Below are positions 16,933 through 24,625 of a stretch of DNA of 64,000 nt, one piece after another; within the stretch, counting starts at the first letter, position 1, and the number at the start of each line of letters is the position of its first letter. The translations under genes were made by a program, and so were the position numbers. Source of the stretch: Enterococcus silesiacus (GTDB taxonomy: Bacteria > Bacillota > Bacilli > Lactobacillales > Enterococcaceae); NCBI GenBank assembly GCA_001465115.1, contig CP013614.1, positions 1,922,001-1,986,000 of the forward strand. The letters run 5' to 3'. The notes under the pieces are model-generated. The model searched no databases. It worked only from the letters and a program-made list of their open reading frames with translations, and was not told where the DNA came from.

Positions 16933-17559
16933 CTATTTTAATAACTGATCTTTTTCAATAGTAACTTCACCTATATCCGTTACTTTATATGAGCTATCAT
17001 AGCTTTCCACCCAATTTTTTATCACAGTGTTATATAAAATTTCATTAGATTTATCCTTTAAAAAATCTTTTGATATCTGGTATTTATCAAGGTATTTTTC
17101 TATTTCCCGAGGATTAGTTATTGTGTATGTATCTTTTGTCTCATCAAATATAACAACATTTTGTTTTAATAGTTTCTCTGAAATAGAGTAAGAGAAATCA
17201 ATTCTGTATAAAAGCTCCGATGTTATGGTCTTCGCAAAACTAATTAATAATCTCTTTTCAGATAAATCAAACCCAAATGTAAGCGACTCATTTTTTCCTA
17301 AAAAATTACTTTTATACCTTTCAATAACAGGTCCTACACTATTTTTTAAATCAGCATTTTTTCTATCCCAATGTTCGATTTGCTTCATATTGGGTAATCC
17401 CTTGCTCTCTGAAAAATTTAATTCTTTCCATTCTGAATAATACATCTCATCAAAAACATTTTTAACTTGCATTGATTCTTTCAATTTTATTCCTCCTAAA
17501 ATACAAACCATAATAATTACAGAACTTATAACAATTGTTGCTATCGTTTTCTTTTTCAT
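16933..17559 (-). CDS. TipC-like immunity protein (copy A)
   Basis: A 208-residue protein with one N-terminal membrane segment (about 6-26) and an extracytoplasmic body. The family signature NVFDEMYYSE (about 34-43) and MKQIEHWDRK (about 58-67) are shared with the copies at 17885 and 20224. TipC-type proteins protect against TelC, an LXG toxin that degrades lipid II outside the cell. Its ATG overlaps the stop codon of a degenerate TelC-like toxin tail (TAATG), so it is a silent-partner immunity gene kept after its toxin decayed. Confidence 0.75.
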   Translation of the reverse strand: MKKKTIATIVISSVIIMVCILGGIKLKESMQVKNVFDEMYYSEWKELNFSESKGLPNMKQIEHWDRKNADLKNSVGPVIERYKSNFLGKNESLTFGFDLSEKRLLISFAKTITSELLYRIDFSYSISEKLLKQNVVIFDETKDTYTITNPREIEKYLDKYQISKDFLKDKSNEILYNTVIKNWVESYDSSYKVTDIGEVTIEKDQLLK

Positions 17560-17860
17560 TAAAATGCCCCTAATTCATTGATCTTATTTTCAAGATTTTT
17601 AATAAATTGATATGCATCTGGTTGCTTTTGCTTTAATTCTTCCATTGTGTTTATATTTAAATCAGCTAGTATTTGTTGTTTTACATCAGCTAAATTTTCG
17701 TATTTCGAGAAGAATTCTGATTGAGAACTCTTTTTTCTTACTTCTGATTACTATTTATTACGCGCCTGATCATAAGATAATTTTCTTCTCATTACATAAC
17801 CGATATCTCCATCGCTATCTTTTTTTACATTCATAAGAAGCCACAGATTCATTAAAATTG
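17559..17860 (-). pseudogene. Degenerate TelC-like toxin tail (remnant A)
   Basis: The minus strand encodes a tail aligning with the end of the intact LXG toxin: DSDGDIGYVMRRKLSYDQA, then two consecutive stops, then FFSKYENLADVKQQI and MEELKQKQPDAYQFIKNLEN before the final stop. The intact toxin has DLDSENITYLMNKNKWSY, TSYNEVKKTI and MKELKEKYYDSYRFLCNLKD at the same places. Upstream of the Asp-rich part the frame is lost. It directly precedes TipC-like copy A. Confidence 0.8.
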
Positions 17861-17884
17861 AAGATATAGCTATCCTAACCATCA

Positions 17885-18514
17885 TTATAAATCTGAAAAA
17901 AGTTCATCCTTAATAATTAATTCTTCTAAATTTTTTAAAAAAAAACGACTTTTATGAACTGAAAACCAATCTTTAAGAAGAATATCATCCATACCTTTCT
18001 TATAAAATTGTTCAAGTATATCTTTATCGATATTATATTTGTCTAAGTATTCTTTTACCTTATTTTTTTCACTAATCTTATTTTGTCCGTCTACAAAATA
18101 TATACTTCTAACTAATTCACTTTTCCCCACATAATATTGATTGTAGAATCTAACAGAAACAGACTCGGATAAGACATAACCAAAACTAATATTCAGTCTT
18201 TTTTCAGAAAAGAAAAAACTAAGAGACATATTTGTCATGTTAGTTGGCAATGACTTTTCATCATATTTTTCGCTAACAGGAAATTTCTCGTCAAAAGCGT
18301 CTGCTCTATTCCAACTCGCTATACCATCAACTTTACCTAACGAAACATTTCCTCTACCAAAAAAAGACGTATTAATTGCTCTACGTTCATCATAATAAAT
18401 TTCATCATAAACATTTTTGATTGTTAAATATTGACTGATTCTAAAATACATAGGGACAATTATAAGAATACATAAAATTACAGTAAACACTAACCTGATT
18501 CTTCTTTGTTTCAC
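17885..18514 (-). CDS. TipC-like immunity protein (copy B)
   Basis: A 209-residue protein, probably starting at GTG, with an N-terminal membrane segment (about 8-27) and the signature IKNVYDEIYYDERR (about 32-45) followed by a diverged IASWNR in place of IE.WDRK. It is the most divergent of the three full-length copies. It begins 14 bases after the stop of a toxin-tail remnant. Protection against a TelC-like toxin is inferred from family resemblance. Confidence 0.7.
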   Translation of the reverse strand: MKQRRIRLVFTVILCILIIVPMYFRISQYLTIKNVYDEIYYDERRAINTSFFGRGNVSLGKVDGIASWNRADAFDEKFPVSEKYDEKSLPTNMTNMSLSFFFSEKRLNISFGYVLSESVSVRFYNQYYVGKSELVRSIYFVDGQNKISEKNKVKEYLDKYNIDKDILEQFYKKGMDDILLKDWFSVHKSRFFLKNLEELIIKDELFSDL

Positions 18515-18527
18515 CCATCAATTTCCT

Positions 18528-18650
18528 TTACTTTACATAATTTTGATAATTATTTTGGCTTTCTTCAAGACTCCTAATGAAGTTATATGATGCTGGATAG
18601 TGTTCCTTTAAATAACTCATCGAAATAGAATTAAAAAAACAGCTAAAAAA
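18528..18650 (-). pseudogene. Degenerate TelC-like toxin tail (remnant B)
   Basis: The last codons before TipC-like copy B read MSYLKEHYPASYNFIRSLEE and a short end, aligning with MKELKEKYYDSYRFLCNLKD at the end of the intact toxin. Further upstream only weak similarity (NSISM against KVNSM) can be followed. It is too short to be a gene, and its position mirrors that of the intact toxin relative to its immunity gene. Confidence 0.65.
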
Positions 18651-18709
18651 ATACGATAACTATAAAATTGTTTTTTGTACTCAATTTAAAGAATAGTCTC
18701 TCAACCGAA

Positions 18710-19189
18710 CTAAGTTTCATTACTAATAAAGTACCCCACTGGTTCTTCATATGAATTGGGATCAGCTAGCCAGAATTCACCGTCCCTTTTTTGATGAAAA
18801 CGTACTGTTAAAGTTTGATTATCATAGCTAAAAATGAATACGATACTTTTATCAGATAGGTTTTTAATCCTTTCTAATACGTTCTGCATCCATGATTTGG
18901 CGATATAAAACTGCTCCGCAGCAGTTAAGTGTTGGTCAGGAAAAAAATCAATGATACGAATTTCAGTATTTGAAGCTTCATATCCAGTTTTATCTCCATA
19001 AATAGTTAATAAATTAGCAAAATTTTTCTCAGTCACATTTAAATCTTCTTCTTCGAGAATAAGACAGTCATATATATTCTGAATTCTAATATTGAAAAAA
19101 TTCTGAATACTAATATAATCTGTATGAATTGGTAACTTTTCTATTTTTTCTGATTCCTGTTGAATTTTTTTTAATTTACTATTTTGCAT
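18710..19189 (-). CDS. Putative immunity protein of the orphan toxin
   Basis: A 159-residue soluble protein, hydrophilic, with no signal peptide or membrane segment. It begins right at the stop of the orphan toxin gene (GGAGAATGATATG), the usual spacing of toxin-immunity pairs. I do not recognise a named domain. Unlike the TipC-like copies it appears cytoplasmic, which implies a toxin acting inside the target cell. The function is inferred only from position. Confidence 0.6.
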   Translation of the reverse strand: MQNSKLKKIQQESEKIEKLPIHTDYISIQNFFNIRIQNIYDCLILEEEDLNVTEKNFANLLTIYGDKTGYEASNTEIRIIDFFPDQHLTAAEQFYIAKSWMQNVLERIKNLSDKSIVFIFSYDNQTLTVRFHQKRDGEFWLADPNSYEEPVGYFISNET

Positions 19190-19190
19190 A

Positions 19191-19769
19191 TCATTCTCCT
19201 AAAATATTTAGTCCTTTTTCAATTGCTTTTTGTATACTCTTATCATTCAGTTTTTTCTGAATTTTCGGCGGTGCTAATTCCCCAGATTTCGGATGAATAA
19301 ATTTCTTACTTTTAGGATCATACAACCATTTAGTATTGTTAGGTTCATGGTAATGAATTTGGCCAGCTCTTTCTCCTGGTGCTGGATTTTCTACATCCAA
19401 TCGCTCCGTCCCCCCATTTTGCCACATCGTTTTACTAGTTACTTGAGTCCCATTGGCACCAAGTAGTGAGTCACCACCGCCAATAGCGCTAATTCCTATC
19501 CCTGTAATCGCCTGTGCAACACCCGCCGATACAGATTGAATCACTTCAGAAATAACCAATCCATCACTTCTGACAAGAACAGGAATCATTTGCCCAGTTG
19601 CCGCATCCATTCCATATGCCATGGCTAGACCATTCCCTAACTCTACAATCCCTTTAACAATAATTTTGGTTCCACCATAGAGAAATGACATCCCTAAAAC
19701 CGTTGTGTAAACTTTTCCAATAGGACTGTTCAAGAAATTATCTAACTCTCTTAAACGAAGTTCCGCCAT
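19191..19769 (-). CDS. Orphan polymorphic-toxin C-terminal module (5'-truncated LXG protein)
   Basis: The annotated frame of 192 residues starts at an internal ATG without a ribosome binding site. The frame continues upstream to an in-frame TAG at 19869 and encodes linker sequence (FEFGNPIYEVYKNGTLDSE). The protein has a hydrophobic Gly-rich part (about 15-95), then a C-terminal part with GERAGQIHYHEPNNTKWLYD and KKFIHPKSGELAPPK, typical of polymorphic toxin tips. The toxic activity cannot be assigned. With no intact LXG part it is likely a silent cassette awaiting recombination. Confidence 0.65.
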   Translation of the reverse strand: MAELRLRELDNFLNSPIGKVYTTVLGMSFLYGGTKIIVKGIVELGNGLAMAYGMDAATGQMIPVLVRSDGLVISEVIQSVSAGVAQAITGIGISAIGGGDSLLGANGTQVTSKTMWQNGGTERLDVENPAPGERAGQIHYHEPNNTKWLYDPKSKKFIHPKSGELAPPKIQKKLNDKSIQKAIEKGLNILGE

Positions 19770-19828
19770 TAATGCAATATACTCTAACGTTACCTCTGAA
19801 TCAAGTGTACCATTTTTATATACTTCGT

Positions 19829-19874
19829 AAATAGGATTTCCAAATTCGAATGGACGAATTTGGAAATCCTATTT
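19829..19874. repeat. 20-bp perfect inverted repeat at the toxin junction
   Basis: AAATAGGATTTCCAAATTCG and its exact complement are separated by six bases. It lies exactly where the LXG-like stub ends in TAG and the orphan toxin linker begins. It could be a recombination or insertion scar, or a hairpin blocking expression. Confidence 0.85.
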
Positions 19875-19938
19875 TGTGTTCTTGAATTCTCTCTCTGTCC
19901 ATCTTTGATTGACGTCCTTGATCCAAGATGTATCCTTC
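19869..19938 (-). pseudogene. LXG toxin stub (pre-toxin linker)
   Basis: The minus strand encodes KDTSWIKDVNQRWTEREFKN followed by TK and a stop, matching KDTSWMKDVNKRWNDRH at residues about 215-231 of the intact LXG toxin. It is the conserved linker where toxin tails are swapped. Its upstream edge abuts direct repeat R and its downstream edge the 20-bp inverted repeat. Confidence 0.8.
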
Positions 19939-20104
19939 TGGGAGGAAATGTCTGAAATTAAAGCACTTTATAATAAAACCAAATTGAAATCATGATTCTA
20001 TTTCTGCACTCTCCTAGTTCCGATTAATAATTAAGTTCTTTATTCTCAATTCAGAAAATCCAGTTGCTTTTTGTTTTTGAATATTTTTAATTTTGGTGTA
20101 ATAC
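19939..20104. repeat. Direct repeat R, right copy
   Basis: Partner of 16667-16832 at a constant offset of 3272 bases, roughly 97% identical. The two copies bracket the orphan toxin/immunity pair, both toxin-tail remnants and TipC-like copies A and B. Confidence 0.9.
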
Positions 20105-20217
20105 ATCTCATCGAAAACATTTTTAATTTTTAAATACTCCAAACCTTTATATCCAATAAAAGATATAACTATACATAGTACAACAAGCTTTGGTTTCTTC
20201 TTCATTTTTTTACTCAT
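20014..20217 (-). pseudogene. Truncated TipC-like gene
   Basis: A 67-residue frame with the membrane segment and IKNVFDEMYY signature of the TipC-like family, after which the sequence switches to TKIKNIQKQKATGFSELRIK and stops. Full-length relatives have about 205 residues. It follows the intact immunity gene by six bases and so may still be transcribed, but it lacks most of the extracellular domain. Confidence 0.7.
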
Positions 20218-20223
20218 TTCAAT

Positions 20224-20838
20224 TTATTCTAAAAATGGATCTTTCTTGATTATCACTTTCCCAATATCCTTTGCAGAGAAGCGACTAGGATAAGTATTGA
20301 TCCAATCCTTGATAACTTTATTGTATAAGACTTTATCCGTTACTATTTGTACTTCTTTCTTTGAAATATTGTATTTATCAAAATATTTTTGGATTTCGTT
20401 CGCTTTTTTTATATCCCATTTTTCTATGTTGTCATCTATAATACTGATGTCTTCATTTAAAATTTTTGTTTCACTATCATATCTATATCCAATATCATAA
20501 GAGATATTGGAATCTATTTTTTTAGTATATCCTATATAAAACTCTTTTTTTGAAAACATAAAACTAATTGATAAAGACTCACCGTTCTCCAAATATTCTT
20601 CTTTATAACTCTCAATTACTGGTCCTACAACATTATTGGTATCTGCTGTTTTTCTATCCCACCGTTCAATCTGTTTCATCTTTGGAAACCCTTTTGGATT
20701 TAAAACATAACCAAGATCATCATATTCTGAGTAATATATTTCATCAAAAATATTTTTAACTTTTAGATATTCCCAACCTTTATAAACCCCAAAGACAATC
20801 AGTATCAGTAATATAATAAAAAAGATTTTTTTTTTCAT
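20224..20838 (-). CDS. TipC-like immunity protein of the intact LXG toxin
   Basis: A 204-residue protein with an N-terminal membrane segment (about 4-20), the signature VKNIFDEIYYSEYDD (about 26-40) and MKQIERWDRK (about 54-63), and an extracytoplasmic body. Its ATG follows the toxin stop codon by one base, the tight coupling expected for an immunity gene. The resemblance is to TipC, which protects Streptococcus intermedius from the lipid II phosphatase TelC. Whether this pair acts on lipid II is inference. Confidence 0.8.
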   Translation of the reverse strand: MKKKIFFIILLILIVFGVYKGWEYLKVKNIFDEIYYSEYDDLGYVLNPKGFPKMKQIERWDRKTADTNNVVGPVIESYKEEYLENGESLSISFMFSKKEFYIGYTKKIDSNISYDIGYRYDSETKILNEDISIIDDNIEKWDIKKANEIQKYFDKYNISKKEVQIVTDKVLYNKVIKDWINTYPSRFSAKDIGKVIIKKDPFLE

Positions 20839-20839
20839 T

Positions 20840-22468
20840 CTAATAATCCTTCAATTCATTATTTTTATCCTTTAAGTTACATAAAAATCGATACGAATCA
20901 TAGTATTTTTCTTTTAATTCTTTCATAGAATTGACTTTTAGACTATCAAATATAGTTTTTTTCACTTCGTTATACGATGTATGTTCAGTAAAAATTTGTG
21001 CTCGACTTTGTCCTGATCGCAAACGATTGTGATAATAATTCATTGCATCCATGTAAGACCATTTATTTTTGTTCATTAAATACGTTATATTTTCTGAATC
21101 CAAATCCGCTTTATAATCATCTGGACCTAAGCTCGGTTTTGCTTCAGCCGCTTTTGTTGCATCACCTTTCCAACCAGATAAACGATTAGCATTTTCACGA
21201 CCACCATTTCCAGCTGCTGCTGGAATACCCGGATTTAAAATGGTAGCTTGTGTAATAGACTGATGTGCAAAGTCTCCTTTCCCTCTCATCTGATTATATT
21301 GGTTATTCCATAATTTTTCAAAATCTTTCATTGATAAATCATGTCCCAAAGCTTGCCCCATAGTATTTTTGAAGTTTTGTCGTTGATCTTTGTTTAGATC
21401 ACTAAAAGATATATTGCCGGATGATGAAATCATATTTTGTATTCTCACTTTATAACGTAATAAATCATAGTCTCTATCGCTTAAGCCAAGTAATTTCTTT
21501 AACTGATCCTCAATTGACATAGCATCACCACCGCCATCAGTAATTCCCAAACCCGCCGTATTAGCCCACATAGCAGCTTGTTTTAAGCTTCCTTCACCAT
21601 ATACCAAACCACCAAGTAAACGGTTCAGAATATAGTCTCGTTCTTTCTGTGAAAGATTAGGATAATTTTTATCAATATTTTCTTTCATTTTCAAAATAAT
21701 TTGTGCTGTCTCATCATCAAATCCATACTGATCTTTCAAGTTTCGCACAAATTTCTGCTCACTGGTTTGATGGCGATCATTCCAACGTTTATTCACATCT
21801 TTCATCCAAGATGTATCCTTCAAAGAGAACCCTTTACCGTTCCAACTCCCAGGACCAATACTGCCGTCACCGTTAACACCTAAAGCTTGCATTCCTTTTG
21901 AAAGCAAATTCCCTGTATCACTCAACCCATCAAAATAACTGGTAGACTGGTCACAAAACGCAAGGAATTTTTGAAGTTTTTCCTCTATTTTGGCTTTCTT
22001 CGCTTGATTACGTGTGATGCCTGCATCCATGATAGTGATTGCGGCTTGGAAAATCATGCCCATTAATTGATCTTTGTCGTCTGATAAATTTTGTTTGGCT
22101 TGAGTATAGCTGTCTTTTGACGATTGAAACCCTTGAATCAACTTATCCGCTTCATTGATTTGCTCTTGTAATTCTTCTGAATCTAAATCTTCACTACCAC
22201 ACTGAGAGATGTAGGCTTCCACATATTGTTCATTCGCTTGTACAACCGCCTCACTATGAAGAATCGCTGCTTTACATAGCGCTGGATAAACGCTTGAAAG
22301 ATAGGATTTTATGGCGTCCATTCCTTCTCCGCTCATTCCTACCGCTAACTGAATCCCTTGCGTTGCGGTTGAAACAGATTCCAATGCCTGACTATACGTT
22401 TTAGCATATGATTTTATTTGTTCTGTTTGAGTTTGGACTTCACCAATCACCATTTTGACCACGGTCAT
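20840..22468 (-). CDS. LXG-domain type VII secreted toxin, TelC-like C-terminus
   Basis: A 542-residue effector. Residues 1 to about 205 form the helical LXG domain that recruits two small partners for type VII export. A linker with KDTSWMKDVNKRW (about 215-229) follows, then the toxin part. The tail contains an Asp-rich DLDSEN motif at 455-460 and ends MKELKEKYYDSYRFL. The TipC-like gene directly downstream points to TelC-type lipid II attack, but I cannot prove that from sequence. The start overlaps the upstream partner gene by 29 bases; a GTG two codons in has better spacing to AGGAGG. No EssC-type export genes are in the window. Confidence 0.88.
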   Translation of the reverse strand: MTVVKMVIGEVQTQTEQIKSYAKTYSQALESVSTATQGIQLAVGMSGEGMDAIKSYLSSVYPALCKAAILHSEAVVQANEQYVEAYISQCGSEDLDSEELQEQINEADKLIQGFQSSKDSYTQAKQNLSDDKDQLMGMIFQAAITIMDAGITRNQAKKAKIEEKLQKFLAFCDQSTSYFDGLSDTGNLLSKGMQALGVNGDGSIGPGSWNGKGFSLKDTSWMKDVNKRWNDRHQTSEQKFVRNLKDQYGFDDETAQIILKMKENIDKNYPNLSQKERDYILNRLLGGLVYGEGSLKQAAMWANTAGLGITDGGGDAMSIEDQLKKLLGLSDRDYDLLRYKVRIQNMISSSGNISFSDLNKDQRQNFKNTMGQALGHDLSMKDFEKLWNNQYNQMRGKGDFAHQSITQATILNPGIPAAAGNGGRENANRLSGWKGDATKAAEAKPSLGPDDYKADLDSENITYLMNKNKWSYMDAMNYYHNRLRSGQSRAQIFTEHTSYNEVKKTIFDSLKVNSMKELKEKYYDSYRFLCNLKDKNNELKDY

Positions 22469-22805
22469 CTTCCTCCTCTCTCAGCGCTTGTAATTCTGCT
22501 TCATACAAGGTTTCGGAATACTCTTCTAATTGTCGTTTTTCCTTGTTTACTATTTCCTGACCTTCGTTCATTTCATCAAAAAATCGGCGTTCTTCTATAC
22601 GAGCTTCTTCAACAATCTCTTCAAAAAAAGAAAATTCTTCTTGTCCATGAAAATAGGCTAATATCCGTTCATTTTGTATCCGTTCCCTCATAGCTAGCTG
22701 TCCATATTCTTCCATTTTGCGTTCTAGTAACAGGCTAATCTGAACAGTCTCTTCTTGCTTTTCTTCGTTTTCAATTCGCTTCTTTCTAATGTCGTCCTCT
22801 TTCAT
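22440..22805 (-). CDS. LXG toxin partner protein, DUF3958-like
   Basis: A 121-residue, highly charged, almost entirely helical protein (many Glu/Arg), predicted to be coiled coil. It lies between the WXG100-like gene and the LXG toxin, where streptococcal and enterococcal loci carry a DUF3958 partner that binds the LXG domain. ATG chosen because AAGGAG is eight bases upstream; a GTG three codons earlier overlaps the ribosome binding site. It overlaps the toxin start by 29 bases, suggesting translational coupling. Confidence 0.75.
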   Translation of the reverse strand: MKEDDIRKKRIENEEKQEETVQISLLLERKMEEYGQLAMRERIQNERILAYFHGQEEFSFFEEIVEEARIEERRFFDEMNEGQEIVNKEKRQLEEYSETLYEAELQALREEEDDRGQNGDW

Positions 22806-22842
22806 ATCATCCACTCCTTAAGTTAAACGCTTTAATGCATCG

Positions 22843-23130
22843 CTATTTCATCAAACCTGTAAAGGGTCTATCAAATAACTGTTTCGTTTGGGAATCTGCT
22901 CGTTCAAACGCTGCAACAGCACTGTGAATATTCGCTACGTCACGGTTTAACAGTTGTTGGATTGTTGTGGAAGAGGTTTTAAATTCTTCAAAAGTAGTAG
23001 TTGCTGTGGCATTTCCTGGCACCGTTGTCCCAGAAGAAAAGGTCACGGTTTGGGAAATCGTTAATTTATCGTTAGCTTGACCAATCTTGGTCGCCTGATT
23101 CTGTGCTTCTGCGCCGTTAACATCAATCAT
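22843..23130 (-). CDS. WXG100-like type VII partner, TIGR04197/DUF3130 type
   Basis: A 95-residue small helical protein (MIDVNGAEAQNQATKIGQAN at the start) of the TIGR04197/DUF3130 kind, a type VII targeting partner that pairs with the LXG domain. Two predicted helices flank a Thr/Ser-rich loop (about 32-45). AAAGGAG precedes the ATG. First gene of the toxin operon. It lacks an obvious WXG motif, as is usual for this subfamily. Confidence 0.8.
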   Translation of the reverse strand: MIDVNGAEAQNQATKIGQANDKLTISQTVTFSSGTTVPGNATATTTFEEFKTSSTTIQQLLNRDVANIHSAVAAFERADSQTKQLFDRPFTGLMK

Positions 23131-23254
23131 TTTTTCATACTCCTTTATATTTTTTTCAACCCTAATATCAAGTATATCTTAATAAAATATCGAAGTAATT
23201 CATATTCGTTTTAATACTTAATACGTGGTTTAAAAATTCTCTTTCCTTTCATAA

Positions 23255-23296
23255 AAAAACGGCTAAGACAGCTATAATGCTTGTCTCGCCGTTGAT
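23255..23296 (-). terminator. Terminator separating the FGNNN gene pair from the LXG operon
   Basis: AACGGC.AGACA and TGTCT.GCCGTT pair with a short loop, followed by six T residues on the minus strand. It insulates the LXG operon from the genes upstream, so that operon must have its own promoter between about 23131 and 23250. Confidence 0.75.
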
Positions 23297-23346
23297 CTTC
23301 ATATTCAAGAAAGATAAAGACTTTTTATGAACATATAATGTTAAGT

Positions 23347-23667
23347 CTATCGATTACCTAACATTTTCCAAATTAAATCAGAAAGAAAGGTGCTTGCAAA
23401 ATTACTAAACACATCTGATGTAAACTCTGGCAAATGTTTGTTTAACAGATCTTTTATTCTGCCTTGATTTTTTGAAGATGTCTCCACTAATAATTCTGTG
23501 CAGGCTTCAAATTCTTGACTATCTTGAGGTAATTTAGTCAGCGTTGCTTTTATTTCTGTGTAAAACTTATCCCAGTCGATTTGGGCATCATCTGATGAAT
23601 AGTTAACTTTGTTATTGTTACCAAATATAAATGGTGAGCTATTAAAATGATTATTTTTAATTTCCAT
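23347..23667 (-). CDS. Small protein with FGNNN motif, function unknown
   Basis: A 106-residue soluble protein. The N-terminus has FNSSPFIFGNNNKVNYSS (about 8-25), closely matching the C-terminal tail of the upstream gene product; the remainder is a helical domain (about 30-105). The start overlaps the upstream gene by 11 bases, indicating a two-gene operon. GNNN-type Asn-rich tags occur in proteins associated with signalling or defence systems, but no function can be assigned. Not homologous to the type VII genes next to it as far as I can see. Confidence 0.65.
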   Translation of the reverse strand: MEIKNNHFNSSPFIFGNNNKVNYSSDDAQIDWDKFYTEIKATLTKLPQDSQEFEACTELLVETSSKNQGRIKDLLNKHLPEFTSDVFSNFASTFLSDLIWKMLGNR

Positions 23668-24142
23668 ACTCTACACCATTATTATTACCAAACATAATTG
23701 GACTATTCGATATATCACACTGATCCATATTAATGACTATTCGTTCATTATTAGTATTGTTGATACAATATTCAATAACTTCTCTTATGTAGTTGGCAAA
23801 TTGCGGGTCTGCACAAGCAATGATATATCTGTTACCAGAATTCAAGTGGATGTACATGTCTTCCCCTCTACTATCGTTTGCCTTCTTTATTTGATAGATA
23901 ATTGCACCAGAAATTACTAGTCCTAAAATACTAACTATCGTGAGGCTTTTTATAAGAAATAGGAATAGGATAAAAGCAATAACTGGTTTAGTCATACTTT
24001 TACTTGGTGGCGTATGAAGAGATATTTGTGCAATACTGCTAATTTGTAATGTCGTTCGATTAAATTGAATTGAGTTTTTTTCAATTAAAATCTCGCTTGT
24101 TTCAATTCTTTGATTGTTTAGGTCATTATTCTCTGTATTCAT
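23657..24142 (-). CDS. Membrane protein with C-terminal FGNNN motif, function unknown
   Basis: A 161-residue protein with a hydrophilic N-terminus, two close hydrophobic segments (about 52-85) and a C-terminal domain. It ends with ISNSPIMFGNNNGVEYGN. Resembles small two-helix membrane proteins of the DUF6232 kind in layout, though I cannot confirm that family. GGAGGG precedes the ATG. It is the first gene of a pair with 23347-23667, and both products carry the same SP.FGNNN.V.Y motif, so they probably share a partner. Confidence 0.65.
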   Translation of the reverse strand: MNTENNDLNNQRIETSEILIEKNSIQFNRTTLQISSIAQISLHTPPSKSMTKPVIAFILFLFLIKSLTIVSILGLVISGAIIYQIKKANDSRGEDMYIHLNSGNRYIIACADPQFANYIREVIEYCINNTNNERIVINMDQCDISNSPIMFGNNNGVEYGN

Positions 24143-24322
24143 TTAATCCCTCCTTTTGTATATTAATCACAACTTATTGATTATAACTTATTTTTCTCTC
24201 TATGTAAATAAATTATTAAATATAAACAAGATCTATGTAAAAATATTTTTTCTGTTATTTTATCTTATATATAAGGAAACGATTTTTCGTGTTATTTAAT
24301 GGCGTTTAAGAGGAAAATTAGG

Positions 24323-24352
24323 TTGCGTGTTCGCCTTCTTTTCGTATATACT
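24323..24352 (+). promoter_or_regulatory. Promoter of the candidate structured RNA
   Basis: TTGCGT, 18 bases, TATACT on the plus strand. The predicted transcription start (about 24359) is at the beginning of GTAGAATAGAA, the left arm of a long-range inverted repeat. Confidence 0.5.
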
Positions 24353-24378
24353 TAGGAGGTAGAATAGAACAAAGAAAA

Positions 24379-24404
24379 CAGCCCATCTATAAATGAGCTG
24401 TTCA
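24379..24404 (-). terminator. Possible minus-strand terminator inside the structured-RNA region
   Basis: AACAGCTCAT pairs with ATGGGCTGTT and is followed on the minus strand by TTCTTTGTT. If used, it would mean the element can also be transcribed leftwards; on the plus strand it is a leading hairpin of the candidate RNA. Confidence 0.4.
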
Positions 24405-24625
24405 AATCAGAATATAAAATAAATTGGCACTTCATTATTTGGCGACAACCAAATAATTGAAGCCTTGTAAAGACAGAGCAAACTGCCCAAACAAGTTGCC
24501 AATAGTGCTAGCAACATGTACTAGCTTCTTTCTTGTACCTAAAGTTTACCTATTTTGCCATAGGTTTGTTAACTTTTGGGCTATTTCAGAAGAAGTGGTA
24601 GATGATTTTTAGAGACTATTGTTGA

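Noticed and set aside
23131..23250. TTGATA-N16-TATAAA as promoter of the LXG operon
   Set aside because: The -10 would overlap the ribosome binding site of the first gene, leaving no leader; the true promoter must be further upstream and I could not define it.
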